Positions 1-8,700 of a stretch of 64,000 bases of DNA are shown here, piece by piece. This DNA is from Massilia cavernae (GTDB lineage Bacteria > Pseudomonadota > Gammaproteobacteria > Burkholderiales > Burkholderiaceae_D): NCBI RefSeq assembly GCF_003590855.1, contig NZ_QYUP01000123.1, forward strand, positions 1 through 64,000, given 5' to 3'. Both the position numbers and the translations under genes were made by a program. Below the pieces are notes generated by a model that saw only the letters and a program-made list of their open reading frames with translations, was not told the origin of the DNA and ran no database searches. Each line of letters starts with the position of its first letter. The stretch's first letter is position 1.

Positions 1-1679
1 GCTTCATCAACTACGTCACCAAGGCCGGCTCGAAGGGGCCGGCAGTTTTCCGCACCGAGGCCGGCGCCGATGTCTCGACCAACAAGTTCAAGGCCCAGGG
101 AAGCAGTCCGTCGGTGCGCCAGAGCGTGTCGGGGACAGTCGGACAGTTCGATTACCGCGTCATCGGCATGGTCAGGCGCATTAATGACTACATCGACGCC
201 GACGGCAACGTGATCCCACCGCAGCTCGGTTCCGGCATCCAGAATTCGACGGTCAAGAGCCTCCTGGCCAAGATCGGCTACAGTTTCGGCCGCCAAAGGG
301 TCGAAGCGGCGTTCAACGCGTATGAGCAAGTGGCGGACATCGAGTGGGCGGTCAAGAACGGCAACATCGCCACCGGTGCCCCGGCCACTGCGATCCCGGC
401 CGTGCGGCGGCCAGGGCAGGTGGAAGAGCAGAACAAGAGCCAGGTTGCCAATGTCGTGTATTCGAACGCTGCGCTGTTCGGTTCCAGGAATTCGTTCCGT
501 GCGCAGGCGTATTATGTCGACACCACCAGCTGGTTCCAGTATGCGGTCAACCGCTTCCCCCTGTTCCCGGAGGCGCCGAATGGCCAGTCCGGCAACCTGA
601 CCAAGAAAAGCGGCGCGCGCTTCGATGTGAATACACCACTGCGCTCCGTGCTGCCAATGGACGGCGCGCTGCTGTGGGGCCTGGACCTGATGCGTGACGA
701 TACAAAAATACCGCTGGTCGACGGCCGCCAGTTCGGTATCCCGCAAGTGCTGACCAGCACCGCCGGCTTCGTACAGCTTCAAATGAGCCCCTTCGACAAG
801 CTGAAGGTGAGCCTGGGGCTGCGGCGCGAGGCGAGCGAGGTCGAGGTCAGCGATTACACCTCGCTGTTCACCAAGGCCAGGATCACCGGCGGCACTCTCG
901 ACTTCAAGACCACGCCCAAGAACGCCGGCCTGGTCTATTCGCCGAGCAAGCTGTTCGACCTGTACGGCGGCTTTTCGCAGGGCTTCGATATCCAGCAGAC
1001 CAGCCAGAACTTCCGCGCCTGGCCGGTCGACATTGACCTGACCAGGACCAAGCCGCCGGCCAATGTCATCGACAGCCATGAGGTGGGCGTGCGCTTCCAC
1101 GGTCATGGCATGCGCGCCTCGGCGGGCGTCTACCAGCTCAAGTCCAGCAATGGCATCAGCTATGTGTACAATGCGACAGCGCCACTGGAGCCGCGCGCCG
1201 TCGTGGCGCCGGACAAGGTCAGCGGCATAGAGCTCACGGCCGACTACACGGGCGTCGACGACTGGGTATTCGGTACGACCTATGCGAAAAGCCGCGGCAA
1301 GGCTGACACGAATGGCGACGGCAACTACGACACGCCGCTGCAGAACCGCCGCATCCCGCCGCCGAGCCTGACCGCGCATGCCGAATACGCATTCGCGCCA
1401 GGGTCCTTCGTCCGGGTGCAGGCGCTGTATTCGGGCAAGCGCAATGCGTTTCCGAACACCGTGCCGAATCGTTTCCACGAGGGTAAGGTCAACGCCTACC
1501 ACACGATCGATGTGTCGGCCCGCATCGCCATGGCCGCGAACATGGACTTGAGCCTCGGTGTCCGAAATCTGTTCAACCGGGATTACTTCACCAATTATTC
1601 CGAAGGTTTCAACACCAACGACAACTACCTGAAGGCGCCGGGCCGCAGCATCTCCATGCGGCTGGGCGTGAATTACTAA
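1..1679 (+). CDS. TonB-dependent outer-membrane receptor, C-terminal part (5' end outside window)
   Basis: The frame is open from base 3 to the TAA at 1677-1679 with no plausible start, so the signal peptide, TonB box and most of the plug lie upstream; about 558 residues remain. What is visible is barrel sequence of alternating aromatic/polar strands, a late LGVRNLFNRDY segment typical of the last strands of siderophore-type receptors, and a C-terminal aromatic residue (VNY) as in outer-membrane barrels. The family imports ferric siderophores or other large solutes using TonB energy. A PepSY membrane protein 12.5 kb downstream is a common partner of siderophore receptors, but the ligand cannot be read from sequence. 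A strong terminator follows at once. Confidence 0.88.
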   Translation, partial: FINYVTKAGSKGPAVFRTEAGADVSTNKFKAQGSSPSVRQSVSGTVGQFDYRVIGMVRRINDYIDADGNVIPPQLGSGIQNSTVKSLLAKIGYSFGRQRVEAAFNAYEQVADIEWAVKNGNIATGAPATAIPAVRRPGQVEEQNKSQVANVVYSNAALFGSRNSFRAQAYYVDTTSWFQYAVNRFPLFPEAPNGQSGNLTKKSGARFDVNTPLRSVLPMDGALLWGLDLMRDDTKIPLVDGRQFGIPQVLTSTAGFVQLQMSPFDKLKVSLGLRREASEVEVSDYTSLFTKARITGGTLDFKTTPKNAGLVYSPSKLFDLYGGFSQGFDIQQTSQNFRAWPVDIDLTRTKPPANVIDSHEVGVRFHGHGMRASAGVYQLKSSNGISYVYNATAPLEPRAVVAPDKVSGIELTADYTGVDDWVFGTTYAKSRGKADTNGDGNYDTPLQNRRIPPPSLTAHAEYAFAPGSFVRVQALYSGKRNAFPNTVPNRFHEGKVNAYHTIDVSARIAMAANMDLSLGVRNLFNRDYFTNYSEGFNTNDNYLKAPGRSISMRLGVNY

Positions 1680-1701
1680 GCAATTCTTGAGCAGGCCCGT
1701 T

Positions 1702-1741
1702 CGGGCGCCGCTTCGACAGGTTCGAGCGGCGCCCGTTTTTT
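1702..1741 (+). terminator. Rho-independent terminator of the TonB receptor gene
   Basis: An 11-bp GC-rich stem (CGGGCGCCGCT at 1702-1712 pairing with AGCGGCGCCCG at 1725-1735) is followed directly by six T (1736-1741). It lies 23 bases after the receptor stop codon. Confidence 0.85.
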
Positions 1742-1756
1742 ATCCTGGCCAGGGAC

Positions 1757-1790
1757 GAAAAAAAGCCGGCCTGCGCATTGCGGCCGGCTT
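1757..1790 (-). terminator. Rho-independent terminator of the nitrilase-family gene
   Basis: Read on the minus strand, the stem AAGCCGGCC/GGCCGGCTT (1763-1771 with 1782-1790) runs into a T tract (the A run at 1757-1764 on the plus strand). It lies 18 bases past the nitrilase stop, back to back with the receptor terminator. Confidence 0.8.
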
Positions 1791-1807
1791 GCACGCGATG
1801 GCGGCGC

Positions 1808-2635
1808 CTACGGCATGCTCAATGAGAAAGGCCGGTCGGCGCCCAGGCTGGGAATTGCCCGGCGCGCCTGCTGGACCAGCGCCAGGTCGAGCGTGGCGTC
1901 GATGATGCCTGGTTCGGTCCCCGTTTCGGCCAGTACCCGGCCCCACGGGTCGATGATGATCGAATGGCCGAAGCTTTGCCGGGCGCCGTAGTTGTTGCCG
2001 CACTGCGCGGGCGCGAACACGAAGCAGCCGTTCTCGATGGCCCTGGCGCGCATCAGCGCATGCCAGTGCGCCTCGCCGGTGACCTGCATAAAGGCGGCCG
2101 GGATGGCGAGCACGTTCGCGCCGCCCTTGGCCAGCGTACGGAACAGCTGCGGGAAACGAAGGTCATAGCAGATCGACAGCCCGATGCGGGCATGATCGAG
2201 TTCTGCAACCACGGCGCGGGTGCCGGCCACGTACAGTTTCGACTCCGTCGAGACGACCTCGCCGGGCGCAGCGTCGAACAGGTGGACCTTATCGTAGTAG
2301 CAGGCGATCGCGCCTTGGCGGTCGATGAAGACGCAGCGGTTCACCATCTGGCCCGACTCGTTCAGCGCCGCAATCGAACCCACCAGGACCGCCACGCCCA
2401 GCTCGCGCGCGGCGGCGCGGTAGCCCTTGAGGGCAGGGTGCTGGTGCATGGGTGCGGCAAACGCGCGCATGCGCTCGTTGTCCGCGTCGAGCAGGTCGAC
2501 CGCCTCGGGCAGGCCGATAAGGGTGGCGCCGCGGCTGGCGGCTTCGCGGATCATCTGCAGCGATTCGCGCAGGTTGCGCTCAAAGTCCGGGCCGGTAGTC
2601 GTTTGCACGCAGGCGCAGTGTAGTGGATTGGTCAT
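1808..2635 (-). CDS. Carbon-nitrogen hydrolase (nitrilase superfamily, Nit-like amidase)
   Basis: This 275-residue protein has the full nitrilase-fold triad: Glu44 in GLPEA, Lys116 in YYDKVHLFD and nucleophile Cys156 in SICYDLRFPQ. The length and the DKVHLFD and CYDLRFPQ signatures fit the Nit1/Nit2 branch, whose members hydrolyse deaminated glutathione or omega-amides such as 2-oxoglutaramate; the exact substrate is not resolved. It is transcribed divergently from the GntR-family gene, and the two operator half-sites at 2691-2714 lie in the shared intergenic region, so it may belong to the same regulon. An omega-amidase would fit beside a glutamine-synthetase-like ligase, but that link is inference. 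Confidence 0.88.
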   Translation of the reverse strand: MTNPLHCACVQTTTGPDFERNLRESLQMIREAASRGATLIGLPEAVDLLDADNERMRAFAAPMHQHPALKGYRAAARELGVAVLVGSIAALNESGQMVNRCVFIDRQGAIACYYDKVHLFDAAPGEVVSTESKLYVAGTRAVVAELDHARIGLSICYDLRFPQLFRTLAKGGANVLAIPAAFMQVTGEAHWHALMRARAIENGCFVFAPAQCGNNYGARQSFGHSIIIDPWGRVLAETGTEPGIIDATLDLALVQQARRAIPSLGADRPFSLSMP

Positions 2636-2690
2636 TGTAGGTGACGAGCATGGGAGGCTCGTGTAGACTGAGGTTCAGTTGAACAATTCT

Positions 2691-2714
2691 GCCTACTATT
2701 TTGGCTACTATTTC
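2691..2714 (+). promoter_or_regulatory. Tandem GntR-type operator half-sites in front of the GntR gene
   Basis: Two 12-bp direct repeats, GCCTACTATTTT and GGCTACTATTTC, abut each other and end 6 bases before the GntR start codon. They share the TTGGCTACTAT core found before five other transcription starts in the first 14 kb. Unlike those sites, the left dyad arm is not recognisable here. The position suggests autoregulation and possibly control of the divergent nitrilase gene. Confidence 0.55.
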
Positions 2715-2719
2715 AAATT

Positions 2720-3385
2720 ATGGCAACAAATATTTCGCGTGACGAAAAAACCGAGTCGTTCGGGACCGCCCTGCGCGCCGATCTGCTCTCGGGAAAATAC
2801 TCTCCTGGCGAATGGCTCAAGCAGGCCGACCTCGAGTCGTCCTACGGGGCCAATCGTTTTGAAGTGCGCATCGCGCTTGCCGAACTGAACGCGCAAGGGC
2901 TGCTCGACCACTTCCCGAACCGCGGCTACCGGGTCTGCCAGCATTCCTACGCCGAACGCGAGCAGCTCTATGAGGTGCGTACCTTGCTGGAGGTGGCTGC
3001 CTGCCGCCTGGTCGTGCAACGAGCGACAGCTGAACAGATCGAGGAGTTCGAGCGCATGGTGAAGAAGTTCGACGAGTCGATCGAGAACGAGCGCCTTGGC
3101 AAGCTGCATGAGCTCAATTACGATTTGCATGGCCATCTGTATGAGATGACAGGCAATCCCATCCTCGCCGCCCAGATCCGCAACCTGCGCGAGCGCGGCA
3201 TTCCTGGCCGCCAGGGCATGTGGGACGTGCAGAAGTCGATCAAGGAAAGCAGCGCCGACCACTTCGAGATGCTAGACATGCTCAAGCGGCGCGACGCCGA
3301 CGGCCTTGCCGCCGCGGTGTACCGGCACTTGAACAACTGGCGGCGCGCCCCGGCCGGTTCCGCCGCCGCCACCACCGCCGAGTAA
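2720..3385 (+). CDS. GntR-family transcriptional regulator, FadR/FCD type
   Basis: The 221-residue protein has an N-terminal winged helix-turn-helix (about residues 10-75, with the LKQADLESSYGANRFEVRIAL and GLLDHFPNRGYRV segments of GntR proteins) and an all-helical FCD ligand domain (about 85-210) with candidate metal-binding residues in DLHGHLYE, SADHFEML and YRHLNNW. FCD regulators bind carboxylates or amino-acid-like ligands. Start ATG 2720 has no clear Shine-Dalgarno sequence and follows the operator half-sites directly. Dyads sharing the same core precede most transcription units up to 14.2 kb, so this is the likely local regulator; that assignment is inferred from location and from the dyad form typical of FadR-type operators. 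Confidence 0.88.
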   Translation: MATNISRDEKTESFGTALRADLLSGKYSPGEWLKQADLESSYGANRFEVRIALAELNAQGLLDHFPNRGYRVCQHSYAEREQLYEVRTLLEVAACRLVVQRATAEQIEEFERMVKKFDESIENERLGKLHELNYDLHGHLYEMTGNPILAAQIRNLRERGIPGRQGMWDVQKSIKESSADHFEMLDMLKRRDADGLAAAVYRHLNNWRRAPAGSAAATTAE

Positions 3386-3498
3386 TTCTTCAAATCACGG
3401 CGACGCTTGCCCCAGCAGGCGCCGCCGCATTTCTATCCCTGCTATCCTGAAATCAGCCACTGTGCACGGCTGGCGCCGTCGCGCCTTGCATTTTCACG

Positions 3499-3528
3499 TT
3501 GACATGAGTCGCACAAATTGGCTACTCT
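3499..3528 (+). promoter_or_regulatory. Promoter with dyad operator before the glutamine-synthetase-like operon
   Basis: A -35 box TTGACA (3499-3504) and a -10 box TACTCT (3523-3528) are 18 bases apart. The spacer holds the operator: left arm GAGTCGC (3506-3512), 8-bp spacer ACAAATTG, right arm GCTACTC (3521-3527), with 6 of 7 arm positions complementary. The same geometry occurs at 10244 and 14145. A repressor here would occlude RNA polymerase. Confidence 0.65.
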
Positions 3529-3568
3529 TCAAGTTCGCCGATCCGGCCATTGACCGATGGGAGCAGCA

Positions 3569-4951
3569 ATGCAAGCCAGGGACATCAAAACCGCGCAAGA
3601 TGCGCTCGCGCTGGCCGAAGCACGCCAGCTGACACACGTGAAGGTCGCCGTCACCGATATCGACGGCGTCCTGCGCGGGAAATACCTGTCGAGGGAAAAG
3701 TTCGCCTCGACACTGGAAGGGGGCCTGTCGATGTGCAACGTTGTTCTGGGCTGGGATTCGCAGGACCAGCTCTACGACAACGTCGAGTACACCGGCTGGC
3801 ACACGGCCTATCCGGACGCGCAGGTGCGCCTGCTGCCGCACACGACCCGCGACCTGCCGTTCGAACCGGCTGCCGGCGGCGACATGCTGTTTGTGTTGGG
3901 GGAGTTCAGCGGCGAGGCCGAGCAGATCTGTCCGCGCGGCTTGCTGCGCCGGGTCCTCGAGCGCGCCCGCACGATGGGATTCGACGCTTTCGGGGCGCTC
4001 GAATATGAGTTCTTCATGTTCGACGAAACGCCGGAATCGGTACGCGCCAAAGGCTACCGCGACCTGCGCACCTGGACCCCGGGCGCATTCGGCTATTCGG
4101 TGCTGCGCAGTTCGGTCCATGCGGGCTTCTACCGGGAGCTGATCGAGCTGTGCGAAACGATGGACATGCCAATCGAAGGCTTGCACACCGAGACTGGTCC
4201 CGGCGTGCTCGAAGCGGCGCTGGCAGTCGATGAAGTCGGGGCAATGGCGGACAAGGCGATCCTGTTCAAGACCTTCGTCAAGGTGCTGGCCCAGAAGCAC
4301 GGCCTGATGGCCACCTTCATGGCCAAGTGGTCGCATGAGTATCCGGGCCAGAGCGGGCATATCCACTTGTCGCTGCGCCACCGGCACGACAATCGCTCCG
4401 CCTTTTATGATGCGTCGCAGGCGCACGGGATGAGCCAGGCGCAGCGTCATTTCATGGCCGGTGTCCAGCGCCTGCTGCCCGAGATGATGGCCATGTACGC
4501 GCAGACCGTCAACAGCTATTCGCGCCTGGTGCCGGGCTACTGGGCGCCGCTGGACGCGACCTGGGGCGTCGAGAACCGCACCACTGCGTTGCGGCTGGTG
4601 CCTGGTTCCGACAAATCGCAGCGGGTCGAAGTGCGCATCGGCTCGGCGGACGCCAATCCCTACCTGGCGCTGGCCGCTGCCCTCGCTTCCGGGCTGGAGG
4701 GCATCGAGCAGGGCTGGGAGCCTGGACCTATGGTCGTCGGCAATGCCTACACCCAGCAGTTCCCGGCGGCGCTGGCCTTGCCCAATACATTGTCCGACGC
4801 TGCGCTGCGCCTGCGCGGCTCCGACACCGCACGCCGCCTGTTCGGCGCGGCGTTCGTCGACCACTACGCCGCCACCCGCGAATGGGAGGACCGCCAGTTC
4901 AGGCGCCATGTGACCGACTGGGAACTTGCGCGTTACTTCGAAATTATCTAA
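3569..4951 (+). CDS. Glutamine-synthetase-family ligase (gamma-glutamyl-amine synthetase-like)
   Basis: About 460 residues with the glutamine synthetase fold: beta-grasp N-domain (VKVAVTDIDGVLRGKY) and catalytic barrel with the metal and ATP signatures EYEFFMF, HTETGPGVLE, KWSHEYPGQSGHIHLSL, NSYSRLVPGYWAP and VEVRIGSADANPYLALAA. Related non-housekeeping members (PuuA, IpuC and similar) join glutamate to amines before oxidation. The downstream aldehyde and alcohol dehydrogenases support an amine or amino-alcohol route. ATG 3569 is preferred over 3557 because GGGAG (3559-3563) is correctly spaced before it. It is the first gene of an operon with the dehydrogenases and the RraA-like gene. The substrate is unknown. 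Confidence 0.85.
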   Translation: MQARDIKTAQDALALAEARQLTHVKVAVTDIDGVLRGKYLSREKFASTLEGGLSMCNVVLGWDSQDQLYDNVEYTGWHTAYPDAQVRLLPHTTRDLPFEPAAGGDMLFVLGEFSGEAEQICPRGLLRRVLERARTMGFDAFGALEYEFFMFDETPESVRAKGYRDLRTWTPGAFGYSVLRSSVHAGFYRELIELCETMDMPIEGLHTETGPGVLEAALAVDEVGAMADKAILFKTFVKVLAQKHGLMATFMAKWSHEYPGQSGHIHLSLRHRHDNRSAFYDASQAHGMSQAQRHFMAGVQRLLPEMMAMYAQTVNSYSRLVPGYWAPLDATWGVENRTTALRLVPGSDKSQRVEVRIGSADANPYLALAAALASGLEGIEQGWEPGPMVVGNAYTQQFPAALALPNTLSDAALRLRGSDTARRLFGAAFVDHYAATREWEDRQFRRHVTDWELARYFEII

Positions 4952-4965
4952 GCCGGATTCTTCAT

Positions 4966-6357
4966 ATGACCACAGAAATCGTTACTATCAGTCCCATTGA
5001 CGGGCGTATCGTCGTGCGCCGCGAATGCGCCTCGCCCGCTGCCATCACCCAGGTCCTCACGCGCGCCCGCGCCGCCCAACCGGAATGGAAGCGCATGCCG
5101 CTCGCGCAGCGGGCGGCGCTGGTCGGACGCGCGGTCGACGCGCTGGTCGCCAACAAGGAGGCCATTGCAAGGGAACTGACGCTGCAAATGGGCCGTCCGA
5201 TCCGCTACGCCGGCGGCGAGGTCGATGGCTTCGAGAACCGCGCGCGCCACATGATCGCGATCGCGCAAGAGTCATTGGCCGATGTGGTGCCCACTGCCGC
5301 CACGGGCTTTGTCCGCTTCATCCGGCGCGAGGCGCTTGGCGTCGTGCTGGTCGTGGCGCCATGGAATTACCCGCTGCTGACCGCCGTCAATGCGATCGTG
5401 CCAGCGCTATTGGCAGGTAACACCGTATTGCTCAAGCACTCCGCGCAAACACCGCTGGTTGCCGAGCGCCTGGCCGAGGCTTTCGCGCAGGCCGGGCTGC
5501 CGCCGGGCGTATTCCAGATTATCCAGACCACGCATGACGACACCTGCCGCATGATCGCATCGCCCGAGGTGGATTTCGTCTGCTTCACCGGGTCGGTGGC
5601 GGGCGGCGTGGCGGTCGAGAAAGCCGCCGCCGGCCGCTTCATCGGCGTGGGCCTGGAGCTGGGCGCATGCGACCCCGCCTATGTCAGGGCCGATGCCGAT
5701 ATCGCACACGCCGTGGACAGCCTGGTCGATGGCGCCTTCTTCAATTCGGGCCAGTCGTGCTGCGGCATCCAGCGCCTGTATGTCCATCAATCGGTGTACG
5801 GCGAATTTATCGAACGCGCCGCCGCGCTGGCGCGCCAGTATGTGCTTGGCGATCCGCTCGATCCGGCTACCACCCTCGGTCCGCTGGTGCGCACCTCCGC
5901 CGCCGCCGAAGTGCGCAGCGTAGTCGCCGACGCGATCGGCAAGGGCGCGCACGGCCTGGTCGATCCGCGCGCCTTCGGCCTCGACAACGGCGCCACGGCC
6001 TACATGGCGCCGCAGATCCTGACCGGTGTCGACCACGGCATGCGCATCATGGCCGACGAATGCTTTGGCCCGGTCTGTGGCGTGATGCCGGTCGCCAGCG
6101 ACGAGCAGGCGATCGCGCTGATGAACGACAGCCAGTATGGCCTGTCGGCCGCGCTGTACACCAGGGATGCCGCCGCCGCCGTGCGGATCGGCGAACAGGT
6201 CGACACCGGCACCTTGTTCATGAACCGCTGCGACTACCTTGACCCGGCGCTGGCCTGGACCGGTATCAAGAACAGCGGTCGCGGCGCGACCCTGTCGAGC
6301 ATCGGTTTCGAGCACCTGACCCGACCAAAATCCTTTCACCTGAAGACAATCCTATGA
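4966..6357 (+). CDS. NAD(P)-dependent aldehyde dehydrogenase
   Basis: 463 residues from ATG 4966, 14 bases after the upstream stop. Aldehyde dehydrogenase signatures are present: Asn134 in APWNYP, Glu231 in GLELGACDP and catalytic Cys265 in NSGQSCCG, with CFTGSVAGG in the cofactor domain and ECFGPV near the C-terminus. Where most family members have LELGGKDP this protein has LELGACDP. It presumably oxidises an aldehyde made from the substrate of this operon, for example a gamma-glutamyl aminoaldehyde; that is inference from the neighbouring ligase and alcohol dehydrogenase. The stop codon overlaps the next start (ATGA, 6354-6357), so the two are translationally coupled. Confidence 0.92.
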   Translation: MTTEIVTISPIDGRIVVRRECASPAAITQVLTRARAAQPEWKRMPLAQRAALVGRAVDALVANKEAIARELTLQMGRPIRYAGGEVDGFENRARHMIAIAQESLADVVPTAATGFVRFIRREALGVVLVVAPWNYPLLTAVNAIVPALLAGNTVLLKHSAQTPLVAERLAEAFAQAGLPPGVFQIIQTTHDDTCRMIASPEVDFVCFTGSVAGGVAVEKAAAGRFIGVGLELGACDPAYVRADADIAHAVDSLVDGAFFNSGQSCCGIQRLYVHQSVYGEFIERAAALARQYVLGDPLDPATTLGPLVRTSAAAEVRSVVADAIGKGAHGLVDPRAFGLDNGATAYMAPQILTGVDHGMRIMADECFGPVCGVMPVASDEQAIALMNDSQYGLSAALYTRDAAAAVRIGEQVDTGTLFMNRCDYLDPALAWTGIKNSGRGATLSSIGFEHLTRPKSFHLKTIL

Positions 6358-7523
6358 ACATGACACCTATCCGCGTCAGCTGGAACTATCCCACTGCAAT
6401 CAAGGCCGGCGCCGGCAGCATCGAACTGCTGCCCGGGCTATGCCAGTCCCTCGGCATGACCAATCCCTTGCTTGTCACCGATCCCGGCCTGGCCCGGCTG
6501 GCGCTGCCCGCGGCCGCCGTCGAACTGTGCCGCGCCGCAGGCCTGCGCTGCGCGGTGTTCAGCGAGGTCAAGGGCAACCCAAACGGCGAGAACGTGACCG
6601 CCGGCGTTGCCGCCTACCACGCCGGGCTGCACGACGGCGTCATCGCCTTCGGTGGCGGCTCCGCCATCGATGCCGCCAAGGCTATCGCATTGATGGTCGG
6701 GCAGGACCGCCCGCTGTGGGATTTCGAGGACATCGGCGATAATTGTCTGCGTGTCAAAGTGGACCGCATGGCGCCCGTGATCGCTGTGCCGACTACTGCG
6801 GGCACCGGTTCGGAAGTCGGGCGCGCATCGGTCATCACCGACGAGCAGGCGCGCGTCAAGCGCATCATTTTCCACGCCCGCATGCTGCCTGCGGCGGTGA
6901 TCCTCGATCCCGAGCTGAGCGTGGGGCTGCCGCCGTCGCTGACCGCCGCCACCGGAATGGACGCGCTGTCGCACAACCTCGAGGCCTACTGTTCCCCGTT
7001 CTATCATCCGATGGCGGCAGGAGTGGCGCTGGAAGGCATACGCCTGGTCAAGGACTGGCTGCCGGCGGCGGTCGCAGTCGGGGGCAACCTGGAGGCGCGC
7101 CTGCACATGCTGGTCGCGTCGAGCATGGGCGCGACCGCATTCCAGCGCGGCTTGGGCGCCATGCACGCGCTGGCCCATCCGCTTGGCGCCCTGTACGACG
7201 CCCACCACGGCATGCTCAATGCAATCCTGATGCCGTACGTGCTGAAGGCGAATCGGGCCGCCATCGACACCCGCGTCGCTGCGCTGGCACGCTACCTTGA
7301 TTTGCCGGATCCATCGTTCGACGCCTTCCTGGACTGGGTGCTGGCGCTACGGGCGCAACTGGGCATCCCGCATGCGCTCTCGGCGCTTGGCATCGACGCC
7401 ACCGAGGCCGCTCAGGTGGCGCGCATGGCAGTGGCGGACGGCTCCGCCGCGACCAACCCGATCGCATTTTCGGAGCATGAGTACGCGCGCATCTTCACCG
7501 ATGCCGTGGCCGGCGAACTGTAG
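6354..7523 (+). CDS. Iron-containing (group III) alcohol dehydrogenase
   Basis: 389 residues, the usual length of the Fe-ADH family. The nucleotide-binding loop GGGSAIDAAK lies at about 100-109, PTTAGTGSE follows, and the metal ligands are in MDALSHNLEAY and in the His-rich HALAHPLGALYDAHHGM segment. It would interconvert an alcohol and an aldehyde, feeding or draining the aldehyde dehydrogenase encoded just upstream with a 4-base overlap. It is followed after 31 bases by the interrupted RraA-like gene, which belongs to the same transcription unit. Confidence 0.92.
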   Translation: MNMTPIRVSWNYPTAIKAGAGSIELLPGLCQSLGMTNPLLVTDPGLARLALPAAAVELCRAAGLRCAVFSEVKGNPNGENVTAGVAAYHAGLHDGVIAFGGGSAIDAAKAIALMVGQDRPLWDFEDIGDNCLRVKVDRMAPVIAVPTTAGTGSEVGRASVITDEQARVKRIIFHARMLPAAVILDPELSVGLPPSLTAATGMDALSHNLEAYCSPFYHPMAAGVALEGIRLVKDWLPAAVAVGGNLEARLHMLVASSMGATAFQRGLGAMHALAHPLGALYDAHHGMLNAILMPYVLKANRAAIDTRVAALARYLDLPDPSFDAFLDWVLALRAQLGIPHALSALGIDATEAAQVARMAVADGSAATNPIAFSEHEYARIFTDAVAGEL

Positions 7524-7711
7524 GCGCCGCCAGCTGGAAAGGACAAGGACAAGCATGGACAAGTACCGGCTCGAAGCGATGCCGCCCCAGGTTGCGCCCG
7601 CGCTGGTGGCCAGCCTGGCGGGTATGGCGACCGCCACCATTGGCCACTTTTATCCGACAGCGCGTAAAAGGTGGGGGATATAAGCGCGGGATGCTGAAAG
7701 CATCCTTGCTT

Positions 7712-7747
7712 TTGACTTTAATCTTGATACACTGGATATTTATACAG
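7712..7747 (+). promoter_or_regulatory. tnpB promoter overlapped by a LexA-like box
   Basis: A sigma70-like promoter TTGACT (7712-7717), 17-base spacer, GATATT (7735-7740). Across the -10 lies CTGG-ATATTTAT-ACAG (7732-7747), which differs at one base from the LexA consensus CTGT-N8-ACAG. This is the layout of SOS-controlled promoters, but binding is only predicted and no lexA gene is in the window. Confidence 0.45.
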
Positions 7748-7758
7748 TGATTTCGACA

Positions 7759-8700
7759 ATGATGCCACGCGCTTCCCAATCCCAGACCGGTCCGCTTACG
7801 CGCGTGCTTCGGCTAAGGCTGAAAGATAAGCACGCGGCGGCGCTTCGGGAAAAATCGTATTGGGTCAATATGGTCTGGAATTACTGCAACGATCTGTCAT
7901 TCAAAGTGTGGGAGCGCGAGCGCCGTTTCATGTCTGGCTATGATTTTGCCAAATACACCAAGGGTGCCGGCAAAGCCGGCATCCCACTGCACTCCCAGAC
8001 TATCCAGGCAATTTCGGAAGAATTCGCTGCCCGGCGTAAACAATCCAAGAAACTGAAGCTGCGCTGGAGGGTCTCGGAGGATGCTCGTGGCCGTTGGTAC
8101 ATCAATATCTCCGTCAAGGTCGGCAGGCCGGCCGCGTCGCGCATGGAGCGCTCAATCGGAATTGACTTGGGCTTGAAGGATTTTGCGTCCACCTCGGACG
8201 GCGAGGTGATTGACGCGCAGCACATCTATCGGGATGCTGAGGCGCGACTGGCGGCGGCTCAGCGTGCAGGAAAGAAGAAGATAGTAAGAAATATCCACGC
8301 GAAGACTGCAAACAAACGCAGGGATTTCAATCACAAATTAAGCGCCAGGCTGGTTGTAGGGCATGGCGCAATCTTTGTTGGCAATGTGAATGCGGGCGCG
8401 CTGGCCAAGACGCGGATGGCGAAATCCGTATCGGATGCAGGGTGGTCGCAATTCCGAACCATGCTCAGTTACAAATGCGATAGCGCAGGTGTATGGTTCG
8501 ATGAGGTCCATGAAGCGTATTCCACCCAAGACTGTTCTGCGTGCTTCGCACGCAGCGGGCCGAAAGGACTGCAAGATCTTGGAGTAAGAGAATGGACTTG
8601 TTTGGAATGCGGCGAGCATCACCATCGTGATGTGAATGCCGCCAAGAACATTCTCCGTCGCGGACGTGCGACGCTGGTAGTAGGAATCCCGGTCCTTTAG
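7759..8700 (+). CDS. tnpB: TnpB, RNA-guided nuclease of an IS1341-type element (internally shortened)
   Basis: About 313 residues from ATG 7759; a GTG at 7747 would lie at the predicted transcription start, so the ATG is preferred. RuvC-I is GIDLGLKDF, the zinc finger is CSAC/CLEC and RuvC-III is HRDVNAAKNIL. At the second RuvC site, where canonical TnpB has Ile-Glu-Asp-Leu, this protein reads VGNV, so the usual Glu is missing; an Asp in the conserved KSVSDAGW nearby might replace it. Relatives with the same LAKTRMAKS signature have about 50 more residues between KLRWR and DARGRWY (wedge domain), which are absent here. Its stop TAG lies inside the right-end hairpin. Nuclease activity is uncertain. 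Confidence 0.87.
   Translation: MMPRASQSQTGPLTRVLRLRLKDKHAAALREKSYWVNMVWNYCNDLSFKVWERERRFMSGYDFAKYTKGAGKAGIPLHSQTIQAISEEFAARRKQSKKLKLRWRVSEDARGRWYINISVKVGRPAASRMERSIGIDLGLKDFASTSDGEVIDAQHIYRDAEARLAAAQRAGKKKIVRNIHAKTANKRRDFNHKLSARLVVGHGAIFVGNVNAGALAKTRMAKSVSDAGWSQFRTMLSYKCDSAGVWFDEVHEAYSTQDCSACFARSGPKGLQDLGVREWTCLECGEHHHRDVNAAKNILRRGRATLVVGIPVL

Noticed and set aside
3494-4909. Long open frame on the minus strand opposite the glutamine-synthetase-like gene
   Set aside because: Composition-driven antisense frame in high-GC DNA; no family motif, while the plus-strand frame has full glutamine synthetase signatures.
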